Shown in pieces: positions 35,744 to 44,109 of a stretch of 64,000 bases of DNA (within the stretch, counting starts at the first letter, position 1; every line of letters begins with the position of its first letter). The position numbers and the translations under genes are program-made. A model generated the notes under the pieces. It was not told where the DNA came from. It was given only the letters and a program-made list of their open reading frames with translations, and ran no database searches. Origin of the DNA: Acinetobacter kanungonis (lineage in GTDB: Bacteria > Pseudomonadota > Gammaproteobacteria > Pseudomonadales > Moraxellaceae); NCBI RefSeq assembly GCF_009939195.1, contig NZ_JAACKC010000006.1:124001-188000 (forward strand), read 5' to 3'.

Positions 35744-37399
35744 TCACCAATTTCTGAAGCGACTTGGAGGACTGTATAAACCGCCCGACCATTTAACTAA
35801 ATCTTTGACCGATTTGGCTGCAAGCAAATCACGACTCACCTGAGTCGGGTCAATGCCTAAATCTTCTGGACGTTGAATAATGCCGCGTTGGCGTAATTCT
35901 TCGACTTTGGCTGCATCACGCTTCAAGCCAACTGGGGTATAACCAGCTACACCACGAATGGCTTGCTCACGTTCTTCATCGGTACGGCAAAGCAGTAAAT
36001 TGGCAATGCCTTCTTCCGTCACAATATGGGTGACATCTTCGCCATAAATCATGATTGGCGGCAGATCACTGTCCATTTTGTCTTGGAGTTGCCAAGCATC
36101 TAGCTCTTCGACAAATACTGGGTGCATGTGTTCACGGTAAGTTTCCACCGTTTGTACCACCAATTTCCGTCCTTTAATCAGCTTACCATCCGTCGCTTCA
36201 CGACCTGCTTTGGTATAAGCATAGCTGGCATGACGGCGACCATGCGGGTCTGACCCCATATTTGGCGCTCCACCAAAACCAGAAATACGATCGACCGTTG
36301 CGGTTGAACTGTTACCTTGCAAATCAATCTGTAAAGTCGAACCAATAAACAAGTCACACGCATAGAGACCTGCAGTTTGGCTAAAGGCACGATTCGAACG
36401 CATGCTGCCATCACTGCCTGTAAAGAACACATCTGGACGTTCTTTAATATAGTCTTCCATCCCCACTTCCGAACCGAAGCTATGTACAGAATCGACAAAG
36501 CCACTTTCAATCGCTGGAATCAGGGTTGGATGCGGGTTCAATGCCCAATTGGTACAAATCTGCCCCTTTAGCCCTAAGGATGCCGCATAGGTTGGGAGCA
36601 ATAATTCAATGGCTGCGGTGTCAAAACCAATCCCATGATTTAAGCGCTGAACTTGATACGGCGCATAAATGCCTTTAATGACCATCATCGCCATTAAAAT
36701 CTGCACTTCAGTAATTTGTGCTGGATCACGGGTAAATAACGGTTCTATATAGTTGTGCTTGGGACTTTCGATATAAAAGTCAACCCAATCCGCAGGTACA
36801 TCCACGCGTGGCAGCTTATCGACAATTTCATTGACCTGCGCAATCACAATGCCGCTCTTGAAGGCTGTCGCTTCAACAATCGCAGGCGTATCTTCCGTAT
36901 TGGCACCCGTATATAAATTGCCTTCACGGTCTGCCGCATGTGCAGTAATCAAACATACATTTGGTGTCAGGTCGATAAAGTAGCGACCATACAACTCTAA
37001 GTAAGTATGAATGGAGCCAATACTAATTTTTTGCTGCTGAACCAACTGTGCCAAGCGTAAACTTTGTGGACCTGCAAAAGAGAAATCTACTTTAGAGGCA
37101 ATACCTTTCTCAAATACATCAATATGACTTGGCAATGCCAAAACAGATTGCACAATGTGTAAGTCATTCACCGCATCTGGATTACATTGACTTAAGCATT
37201 TTGAAAGGAAATCGGCTTGTTTCTGGTTATTGCCTTCTAAACAGACGCGATCGCCACTGGCTATGACCGTTTCTAAAAGTTCAATTGCACGCGCATGTTC
37301 AACTTGTTTGCTAAAACCTTTTTGTTGTGCAAGATCAAGCTTCTGTTGTCTGCGTGTGCGCTGCTTATCCCATAAGCGCTTCTTAACCATTTGGTTCAT
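35744..37399 (-). CDS. mdcA: Malonate decarboxylase alpha subunit (CoA-transferase)
   Basis: Acetyl-S-ACP:malonate ACP transferase. It swaps acetate for malonate on the carrier protein in each catalytic cycle. It has 551 residues, the usual size. It starts with a basic segment (VKKRLWDKQRTRRQQKLDLA) typical of MdcA and contains GSDGSMRSNRAFSQTAGLYACDLFIGSTLQIDLQGNSSTATVDRISGFGGAPNMG. It is the first catalytic gene after the transporter genes. Confidence 0.96.
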   Translation of the reverse strand: MNQMVKKRLWDKQRTRRQQKLDLAQQKGFSKQVEHARAIELLETVIASGDRVCLEGNNQKQADFLSKCLSQCNPDAVNDLHIVQSVLALPSHIDVFEKGIASKVDFSFAGPQSLRLAQLVQQQKISIGSIHTYLELYGRYFIDLTPNVCLITAHAADREGNLYTGANTEDTPAIVEATAFKSGIVIAQVNEIVDKLPRVDVPADWVDFYIESPKHNYIEPLFTRDPAQITEVQILMAMMVIKGIYAPYQVQRLNHGIGFDTAAIELLLPTYAASLGLKGQICTNWALNPHPTLIPAIESGFVDSVHSFGSEVGMEDYIKERPDVFFTGSDGSMRSNRAFSQTAGLYACDLFIGSTLQIDLQGNSSTATVDRISGFGGAPNMGSDPHGRRHASYAYTKAGREATDGKLIKGRKLVVQTVETYREHMHPVFVEELDAWQLQDKMDSDLPPIMIYGEDVTHIVTEEGIANLLLCRTDEEREQAIRGVAGYTPVGLKRDAAKVEELRQRGIIQRPEDLGIDPTQVSRDLLAAKSVKDLVKWSGGLYSPPSRFRNW

Positions 37400-37420
37400 G
37401 TTGACACCTTTATACTTTGA

Positions 37421-38182
37421 TTAACCGAAAATGGCATTGACCGTAAGGAAAAATACCGATGGTCCAAGTAAACAACCCAAACCTGTGTAGAATGTAGCGA
37501 CAAGTGCACCATAAGGAACTAGACGCACATCTGTACCTGCTAAACCTGCTGCTGTACCACTGGTTGTACCCGCCAAGCCACCAAAAACCATGGCAGAACG
37601 CGGACTTTTCAAATACATGAATTTTGCAAGTAAAGGTGTTCCCACCATAAAGAACACGGCTTTAATTAAACCAATGGCAATTGAGAGTGCAATCACTTCT
37701 GAAGTTGCACCAATTGCAGTACCCGTCACTGGACCCACAATATAGGTCATTGCGCCCGCACCAATTGTGGTCATTGAAACTGGGTCTCTATAACCCATGA
37801 CCCAAGCCACCATTGCACCAACTACAAATGGAATGACGCAGCCTAAAAGCAATGCAATCATGCCGACCTTGCCAGCTTTTTTGACTTCTTTGACATCGAC
37901 TTCAAATGCCGTAGAAGCAATTGCTAAGTCACGCAGCATGGCACCACCGAGCAAAGCAAAACCGCCAAAAATTTCGATATCTGAAATACCCTTTTCACCT
38001 TGGGTATATACACCTGCAAAGTAAGCCAATACTAAACCCATGGTGATTGCAAATGCTGAACTTTGTAATTTACCTTTAGTAAGATATTTAGACAGCAGAT
38101 GGGAGATATACATCATCAAGCCTGTAACGGCTAAGGCTGTGACTAATGCATTCTTTGTTAAAACCGTGACTATTTCTTCCAT
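37421..38182 (-). CDS. madM: Malonate transporter subunit MadM
   Basis: Larger subunit of the MadLM malonate:Na+ symporter. It has 253 residues with about seven to eight hydrophobic segments and conserved GGAMLRDLAIASTAFEVDVKE. The ATG at 38182 (MEEIVTVLTKNAL) has AAGGAAG upstream; the longer frame to 38278 would overlap the end of madL and is rejected. It sits 21 bp before mdcA. Confidence 0.93.
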   Translation of the reverse strand: MEEIVTVLTKNALVTALAVTGLMMYISHLLSKYLTKGKLQSSAFAITMGLVLAYFAGVYTQGEKGISDIEIFGGFALLGGAMLRDLAIASTAFEVDVKEVKKAGKVGMIALLLGCVIPFVVGAMVAWVMGYRDPVSMTTIGAGAMTYIVGPVTGTAIGATSEVIALSIAIGLIKAVFFMVGTPLLAKFMYLKSPRSAMVFGGLAGTTSGTAAGLAGTDVRLVPYGALVATFYTGLGCLLGPSVFFLTVNAIFG

Positions 38183-38244
38183 TACGTTTCTTCCTTGTAA
38201 CCCGACTAACCGTTTTTTATTCTGTGTACTTGAAACTCTTACAG

Positions 38245-38646
38245 TTAAACTGCCTTTTCTGCAGTTTCTACTGTCCATTCATAAGATTCATAATCACCGC
38301 TAGATTTGTTTAACCAGCGAATCACTAGAACCGTTGCAATGAGAGATGCTACAGATACGATCAGTCCTAACATTCCACCAGATAATGCGGCAACCACGTT
38401 TTGACCTGCTGACATAGCGACTACGATTGGAATGTACATCCCTGACCAGTACAACACACCGAACTGTGTGGTTTGTGGCAGATGACCACGTTTTGCTAAA
38501 AGCTCCTTTGAGATAATGAGTAAAATCATGGCAATTGCGACACCACCAACATTGGCTTTAACGCCAAGTGCCATACCTAGAATATTGCCTAGATAAACAC
38601 CGAGTAGATGGCAGACTGCCAGTATGGCTGTTCCGTAAATAATCAT
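38245..38646 (-). CDS. madL: Malonate transporter subunit MadL
   Basis: Smaller subunit of the MadLM transporter. It has 133 residues and four hydrophobic helices. The segments IIYGTAILAVCHLLGVYLGNILGMALGVKANVGGVAIAMILL and VLYWSGMYIPIVVAMSAGQNVV are typical. First gene of the operon; the MdcY operator lies about 100 bp upstream. Confidence 0.93.
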   Translation of the reverse strand: MIIYGTAILAVCHLLGVYLGNILGMALGVKANVGGVAIAMILLIISKELLAKRGHLPQTTQFGVLYWSGMYIPIVVAMSAGQNVVAALSGGMLGLIVSVASLIATVLVIRWLNKSSGDYESYEWTVETAEKAV

Positions 38647-38746
38647 CGCTGAATCCTCCCTGGATCATGCTGTACTTCTAATAATTTGGTATAGTTATAG
38701 CCTATCTGTATTCAGTGTACAATGCTTTGTACTCAAATAAACATAA

Positions 38747-38758
38747 ATTGTATACAAT
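38747..38758. promoter_or_regulatory. MdcY operator ATTGTATACAAT
   Basis: A 12-bp perfect palindrome in the 125-bp gap between madL and mdcY. It matches the site I recall for the GntR-type repressor MdcY of Acinetobacter calcoaceticus. It is 13 bp before the mdcY start, so autoregulation is likely. A weaker related sequence (GTGTACAAT) is at about 38715-38723. Confidence 0.85.
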
Positions 38759-38771
38759 TTTTTGGTGATGT

Positions 38772-39446
38772 ATGAACTCTATTGCGGAACTCCCTCTTTC
38801 TATTCAAATTAGTAAAAAACTAGAGGACGATATTATTTATGGTTTCTACTTACCGGGAACCAAACTGGATGAACAAGAGCTGTGCGAACGCTATGGTGCT
38901 TCTCGCACGCCAATTCGTGAGGCATTAAAACTGTTGGCTGCTGAAGGTTTAGTTGAAATTCGCCCCCGTCGTGGTGCGATTATTCCAACCATTAACCCAC
39001 TGACTTTATGTGAAATGTTTGAAGTGATGGCTGAACTGGAAGCCATGTGTGGGCGTTTGGCGGCGCGACGCATTCAGCCTGAAGAAAAACTCGAATTACA
39101 ACGCTTGCATCAGTTGTGTCAGGACTATTTGAATCAGAATGATTCAGAAAATTACTATGAAGCGAATCGACTCTTTCACTTTGCCATTTACCAAGCCAGT
39201 CACAATGCTTTCTTAATCGAGCAAGCCTGTACGCTACATAAGCGTCTACATCCGTATCGTCGTTTGCAACTGCGTGTGAATAACCGTATGAACAATTCAT
39301 TCACGGAACATAACGACATTCTGGAAGCCATTTTTGCGGGCAATGAGCAACAAGCTGAGGCTTTACTGAAAGCACATGTGGTGATTCAAGGACAGAAATT
39401 CACTGACTTTATTTCGACCATTGAAAGTCTACAGCCTAAATCTTAA
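38772..39446 (+). CDS. mdcY: GntR/FadR-type repressor of the malonate operon
   Basis: Transcription factor of 224 residues. The N-terminal GntR winged helix (KLEDDIIYGFYLPGTKLDEQELCERYGASRTPIREALKLLAAEGLVEIRPRRGA) is followed by a helical FCD ligand domain with the metal-site Asp/His pattern (NRLFHFAIYQASHN, then SFTEHNDILEAI). It is divergent from madLM-mdc and next to the palindrome described for MdcY. Malonate is the expected inducer. Acinetobacter uses this GntR-type regulator where Klebsiella uses a LysR type. Confidence 0.92.
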   Translation: MNSIAELPLSIQISKKLEDDIIYGFYLPGTKLDEQELCERYGASRTPIREALKLLAAEGLVEIRPRRGAIIPTINPLTLCEMFEVMAELEAMCGRLAARRIQPEEKLELQRLHQLCQDYLNQNDSENYYEANRLFHFAIYQASHNAFLIEQACTLHKRLHPYRRLQLRVNNRMNNSFTEHNDILEAIFAGNEQQAEALLKAHVVIQGQKFTDFISTIESLQPKS

Positions 39447-40062
39447 CAAGGTCGCATATCTAGGGATTCGGGATAATGTCTGTAACTTTCTTAATAAAAA
39501 TCATGAAAGCCTTTTCAGCGCATGAAAAAGCATAGTATTGATTTTACCGTTTTTGAGTATCAATCTTTCCAATTTGTATTGCATCTTAGCGTAGATGCAA
39601 TACGCCTCCATCCAGTGCTCATCCAACCTGAATTTCTTGCGTAGTTGAGATATTACCGATTAAAAATAGAGTCGATTTAAACAGTATAAAAATTCAATGA
39701 TTTCCTTATAAATCACAGCCAAAATACCCGTTAATTTAAAAAAACAAATACACAAGATATTGTTTTTATTAAATAAAAATAAAATTAAATACAGATACAA
39801 AATCAGTTCTTGATTGATCTTCCTTTATTCTTATTTAAGATGTTACTCTCAAATTCAGTTGATGATTTTTACACGCCCGAAATCCTCATATCTATAATTT
39901 GATGGCGTTTAATCAATGCAGATGCTCCCAATTTTAAATGTCGAAGATTTATTCGATCTATTTTTCAGATAAATTACATAAAAATAAACGGTTTTACCAA
40001 GTTTCTATAATTCAGTAGCTTAACTCTCACAGGAAAGGAAAACTATCGTCGAGAGATTTAAT
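39447..40062. other. AT-rich gap before the catalase gene, with a hairpin
   Basis: 616 bp without a full gene. It holds an 11-bp perfect hairpin at 39576-39603 (GTATTGCATCT / AGATGCAATAC, loop TAGCGT) that lacks a T tract. On the minus strand near 39465-39555 an open stretch reads FSCAEKAFMIFIKKVTDIIPNP then stops, which looks like a gene tail or a dispersed repeat. The rest is AT-rich and must contain the catalase promoter. Confidence 0.4.
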
Positions 40063-41583
40063 ATGTTTAAACGTTCATTACTTGTTGCCATGCTCGCAGC
40101 AGTAACTACCAGTAACTATGCAGCTCCACTAACTAAAGACAACGGCGCACCAGTTGGCGATAATCAAAACTCAATTACCACGGGTGAACATGGTTCTACC
40201 CTACTTCAAGACGTCCAATTGGTACAAAAACTGCAACGCTTTGGACGCGAACGTATTCCTGAACGCGTCGTGCATGCCCGTGGTACAGGTGCTTATGGTG
40301 AGTTCGTAACCACCAAAGATTTATCTGACCTGACCGTTGCCTCTTTATTCAAAGCGGGCACGAAAACACCAGTCTTTTTACGCTTCTCTACCGTGATTCA
40401 TTCTAAAGGTTCACCAGAAACCTTACGTGACCCGCATGGTTTTGCCATTAAATTCTATACTCAAGAAGGCAATTGGGACTTGGTAGGCAACCAAACCCCT
40501 GTATTCTTTATTCGCGATGCGATTAAATTCCCAGACTTCATTCATGCCATGAAACCATCGCCGATTGACAACGTTCAAGACCCGAACCGCATTTTCGACT
40601 TTTTACAAAGTCAGCCTTGGGCAGTCAATATGTTGACCTATGTCTACACCAATAACGGTGTTCCAACCAGTTATCGTGAGCAAGATGGTTTTGGCGTGCA
40701 CGCATTCAAACTGTATAACGATAAAGGTGAATACAAGTACGTGAAGTTTAACTTCCGTTCTAAGCAAGGCGTCAAAGGTCTTAACCTTGAACAAATTCAA
40801 GCAATGCAGGCCAAAGACTTCAACCACTTGACCAATGATTTGTACAAGAACATTAATGCGGGCAACTTCCCGAAATGGGATTTGTATATTCAGGTGCTTG
40901 ATCCTAAAGATCTGAATAAGTTTGATTTTAACCCATTAGATGCCACCAAGATCTGGCCGACCAATTTGGTTCCTGAAATGAAAGTAGGCACTTTGACTTT
41001 AAACCGCATGCCGAAGAATTTCTTTAATGAAACCGAACAATCGGCATTTGCACCAGGCAACATCGTGCCGGGCATTGAGCCTTCTGAAGACCGCTTGTTG
41101 CAAGGTCGTGTGTTCTCTTATTCAGATACGCAAATGTATCGCTTAGGCGCAAATCATCAGCAGATTCCAGTGAACCGCCCTGTCGTTCAGGTCAACAATA
41201 ACAATCAGGATGGCGCCATGAACATCTCTGAGCGTGAGTCGAATGTGAACTACGAACCGAGTCGTATGGAGCCTAAGCCTGCGACAGCCAACGCCAAGGC
41301 AGTTATGACGCCATTAAATGGCACGGTCATGCAACAAGCCATTCAAAAAGAACAGCCGTTTAAACAAGCGGGTGAATTGTACCGCTCTTATTCAGCTACC
41401 GAGAAAAAAGACTTAATTCGTAATTTGGCTGCGGACTTGGGTGCAGTCAAAGATGCCGAAACCAAACACATCATGCTGTCGTATTTCTACAAAGCTGATG
41501 TGGACTACGGTACGCGTTTGACTCAAGCCGTGAAAGGCGATTTGGCAATCGTGAAAGCCAAAGCCGCGCAGTTGAAAGACTAA
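40063..41583 (+). CDS. Exported monofunctional heme catalase
   Basis: Disproportionates hydrogen peroxide. It has 506 residues, a small-subunit (clade 3-like) catalase. A signal peptide (MFKRSLLVAMLAAVTTSNYA) implies a periplasmic enzyme. The distal His is His71 in RVVHARGTGAYGEF, the distal Asn is in GNQTPVFFIRDA, and the proximal heme tyrosine is near residue 353 in RVFSYSDTQMYRLG. It is followed by a secreted ankyrin protein, as with periplasmic KatB and AnkB of Pseudomonas. A hairpin between the two genes may reduce read-through. Confidence 0.94.
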   Translation: MFKRSLLVAMLAAVTTSNYAAPLTKDNGAPVGDNQNSITTGEHGSTLLQDVQLVQKLQRFGRERIPERVVHARGTGAYGEFVTTKDLSDLTVASLFKAGTKTPVFLRFSTVIHSKGSPETLRDPHGFAIKFYTQEGNWDLVGNQTPVFFIRDAIKFPDFIHAMKPSPIDNVQDPNRIFDFLQSQPWAVNMLTYVYTNNGVPTSYREQDGFGVHAFKLYNDKGEYKYVKFNFRSKQGVKGLNLEQIQAMQAKDFNHLTNDLYKNINAGNFPKWDLYIQVLDPKDLNKFDFNPLDATKIWPTNLVPEMKVGTLTLNRMPKNFFNETEQSAFAPGNIVPGIEPSEDRLLQGRVFSYSDTQMYRLGANHQQIPVNRPVVQVNNNNQDGAMNISERESNVNYEPSRMEPKPATANAKAVMTPLNGTVMQQAIQKEQPFKQAGELYRSYSATEKKDLIRNLAADLGAVKDAETKHIMLSYFYKADVDYGTRLTQAVKGDLAIVKAKAAQLKD

Positions 41584-41640
41584 TTTCAACCATCCACCAG
41601 ATGTGTGACTAGGGAAAATTGGACGTCACCACCGAGAAGC

Positions 41641-41697
41641 CCTGTAAAACTCTACACCTTTCCTGCAACCCTAGGGTGAGTTTTACAGGCACTATTT
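41641..41697 (+). terminator. Hairpin between catalase and ankyrin genes
   Basis: CCTGTAAAACTC (41641-41652) pairs perfectly with GAGTTTTACAGG (41678-41689), 25-nt loop, then ATTTTTAT. It could be an attenuator or terminator that lowers expression of the ankyrin gene relative to the catalase. Confidence 0.65.
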
Positions 41698-41722
41698 TTA
41701 TTGTCGGTTAGGAGTCTTGAAC

Positions 41723-42235
41723 ATGAGAACATTATTCAATATGAGCATGTGGGCTTGCTTAAGCATCAGCAGTATCACCTTGCTGACCCTTGGCATTGAA
41801 AGTGTCAATGCTCAAGAACCCACAGCAGCACCAATCACGCAAACAGATTCTGCTCAGCAGGAATTGATTGATCTGTATTTTGCTGCTGCTAAATCTGGGA
41901 ATAGCGAAGTCATTCAAGAATTTCTGAGCCATGGCTTTCCTGTAGATGTTAAAAACCAAGCAGGATTTACTGCCCTAATGATGGCGGCCTATTATGGTCA
42001 TGCCGAAGTCATTGACACTTTATTGGCGCATCAATCCAATCCTTGCCTACGCGACAGCAAAGGACATACCGCACTCATGGGTGCGATTGTAAAAGGTGAA
42101 TGGGGCATTGCCAAACAACTCAGTAAAGTCGATTGTGACCAAGCAGCCAAGCGAGAAGGTGCTTTAACTACCGAAGAATTTGCCAAAGTCTTTGGTCAGC
42201 AAGATAAACTCAAACAGTTGTTACAATCCCCTTAA
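41723..42235 (+). CDS. Exported ankyrin-repeat protein (AnkB-like)
   Basis: Periplasmic protein of about 170 residues. A signal peptide (to NAQ, about residue 30) is followed by about three ankyrin repeats (LIDLYFAAAKSGNSEVIQEFLSHGFPVD, AGFTALMMAAYYGHAEVIDTLLAHQSNP, KGHTALMGAIVKGEWGIAKQL). In Pseudomonas the equivalent AnkB supports the activity of the periplasmic catalase, and the context here is the same. ATG 41723 has TAGGAG upstream; a TTG at 41717 is less likely. Confidence 0.88.
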   Translation: MRTLFNMSMWACLSISSITLLTLGIESVNAQEPTAAPITQTDSAQQELIDLYFAAAKSGNSEVIQEFLSHGFPVDVKNQAGFTALMMAAYYGHAEVIDTLLAHQSNPCLRDSKGHTALMGAIVKGEWGIAKQLSKVDCDQAAKREGALTTEEFAKVFGQQDKLKQLLQSP

Positions 42236-42279
42236 TCCATAACTTACGAAAATTAGGCACCCTATTACTACAGTACTAT

Positions 42280-43104
42280 TTATGAAACCGTAGTGATTTT
42301 AGGGTGATTCAACTCTGCAAAACGCTGAATTTTATCAATGTCTTTTTGAATTGAATTCGATACCACATTCGGAAGTACCTGATTCACTTTAACAAAGATT
42401 TTTTCAGGATAGCCCACTTGATAGTACAACTTGTCGTTTTGAATAAATTGATACAGCTCCTCAGCCACAAAAGCAGGACTGTCCATTTTCACACCCAGTT
42501 TGGCATTCATTTCAACCACTACGGGACTGTTCATGGCCGTGTCGGTTGCACGTGGCGAGAAGTATTTAAACTGAATCTTTGAATTGGAATATTCACGTGC
42601 CAAAGCTTCGGTTGCACCGCGTAAGGCAAACTTACTGGCACAGTAACTGACATAACCGGGGTAACCAATGCTGCCAAAAGTCGAACCCATATTAATGATT
42701 TGGCTCGGTGCCGTTTTCGACATCAATGGAATAATCTGCTGAATCAATTGCAATGGATAGACCACGTTAATCAGCATCATCTGTTCAATGGCTTCACTAG
42801 ATTGATGACTGAACAAGGAAAAATCATTCACCCCTGCATTGTTAATATAATAATTGATGCAAATATTTTGCTGCGTCAATGCTTGGATAAATTGCTCACG
42901 ACTCTCTGCATCGCTCAAATCACAGCACAGGCTTTGCAGTTGCAACTGCGGAAACTGTCGTTTCAGCTCAGCCTGCATGCTTTGTAATGCTTCGGCATTA
43001 CGTGCCACCAGTACCACATTCACATTGTTTTTACATAAGTTTTCAACAATGGCTTTACCTATACCACCTGTTGCCCCAACAATCACTGCGGTTAAATTTG
43101 ACAT
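42280..43104 (-). CDS. Short-chain dehydrogenase/reductase (last gene of hemolysin-family operon)
   Basis: NAD(P)-dependent oxidoreductase of 274 residues. The cofactor motif GATGGIG is at 10-16, NNAG occurs mid-protein, and Ser (MGSTFGSIG) and YCASK complete the active site. Substrate is unknown. ATG 43104 has GAGAGGGAA upstream; a start at 43122 would overlap that site. It is the fourth gene of a minus-strand set with a TauD-like dioxygenase, an AMP-ligase and a thermostable-hemolysin-family protein, and presumably performs a tailoring reduction or oxidation. Confidence 0.88.
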   Translation of the reverse strand: MSNLTAVIVGATGGIGKAIVENLCKNNVNVVLVARNAEALQSMQAELKRQFPQLQLQSLCCDLSDAESREQFIQALTQQNICINYYINNAGVNDFSLFSHQSSEAIEQMMLINVVYPLQLIQQIIPLMSKTAPSQIINMGSTFGSIGYPGYVSYCASKFALRGATEALAREYSNSKIQFKYFSPRATDTAMNSPVVVEMNAKLGVKMDSPAFVAEELYQFIQNDKLYYQVGYPEKIFVKVNQVLPNVVSNSIQKDIDKIQRFAELNHPKITTVS

Positions 43105-43140
43105 AATTCTATTCCCTCTCATTTTATTCAGACTTCGCGC

Positions 43141-44019
43141 TTAAAATGTTTGGTTCAATCCTAAACCCATACTGATATAGAGTTTACGCTGCTCAAGTGG
43201 CACTAAAATTTCACGTCGACCATGCATCAAGCGTTTGTTGTCGATAATCGCCACATCGCCATCTTGCCAGTCAATTTCCTGTGTATGCTGTTCACAAAGT
43301 TCCACCAGTTCTGCAATCAGTTCCTGACTGATCTCGCGACCATCCGCAAAAGTAAATTTGGGTTTTTGATAATTGTAGGATGGTCCCAAAATGGTATTGG
43401 CAAATGCAGGTACGCCTTTCAAATTATCATGGCGAATCATATTCATTTGCAGATGATATTCCACCCCGCCCTCATGTGCTGGAATTATGGCTTGTCCCGG
43501 AATCATCTGAATAAACTTGTTCAAATCTTCCCAAGTCACGTTATCCGCTTCGGCAATATTCAAAGCCGTTGCCACATATTTCTGCCAAATCTGTTTCGGC
43601 AAATAGCGGCTAATGGTCATCGGTGCTGCAAACTTTTGTTTTAACTGCTCAGATAAGCTGTTATATACCGCATGCCCATCACACACAGTCGTTTGTGAAC
43701 CTTGCGATGCGCTGACTTCACTAAAAAAGGCAATCATGTCGGGCGGCAAAGGCGTGGTGCCATTTTCAATATGCAGTCCCACAGCCTGAGTGCCTGCATC
43801 CACTTTTTGAGATTGTTGCGTGATGTTTTCACGGGCAGGGTCATAGGTCAGCTTTTGGCATAAAGCTGTCATCAACTCACTAAAACGCTGCACGTCATAA
43901 TCTTGATGTCTGAGTAGAATCCAGCCTTGTTCACGCAAGCTATGCTTGATTTCTGCATGACTTGAAGCTGGGTAACTACGACTCTGCTCAAGGTCAAATA
44001 CGGATTGTTCAATATTCAT
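43141..44019 (-). CDS. TauD/TfdA-type Fe(II)/2-oxoglutarate dioxygenase
   Basis: Non-heme iron oxygenase of about 292 residues. The facial triad is HxE at His83/Glu85 (GLHIENGTTPLPPDMIAFF) with the distal His266 in DNKRLMHGRREI. A C-terminal Arg for 2-oxoglutarate is also in that segment. Acidic HxE with a following NG resembles clavaminate-synthase-like and SyrP-like enzymes that act in natural-product pathways rather than taurine use. GTG 44031 is an alternative start. It lies between the SDR and the AMP-ligase genes. Confidence 0.85.
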   Translation of the reverse strand: MNIEQSVFDLEQSRSYPASSHAEIKHSLREQGWILLRHQDYDVQRFSELMTALCQKLTYDPARENITQQSQKVDAGTQAVGLHIENGTTPLPPDMIAFFSEVSASQGSQTTVCDGHAVYNSLSEQLKQKFAAPMTISRYLPKQIWQKYVATALNIAEADNVTWEDLNKFIQMIPGQAIIPAHEGGVEYHLQMNMIRHDNLKGVPAFANTILGPSYNYQKPKFTFADGREISQELIAELVELCEQHTQEIDWQDGDVAIIDNKRLMHGRREILVPLEQRKLYISMGLGLNQTF

Positions 44020-44109
44020 ATCTTTACTCACTATCTAGTGAAATTTTATGCTTTGAAATTAAGTCTTCAGGTCTTGTTACGACTATCGATTGCGTAGCTG
44101 AACGGTAGC

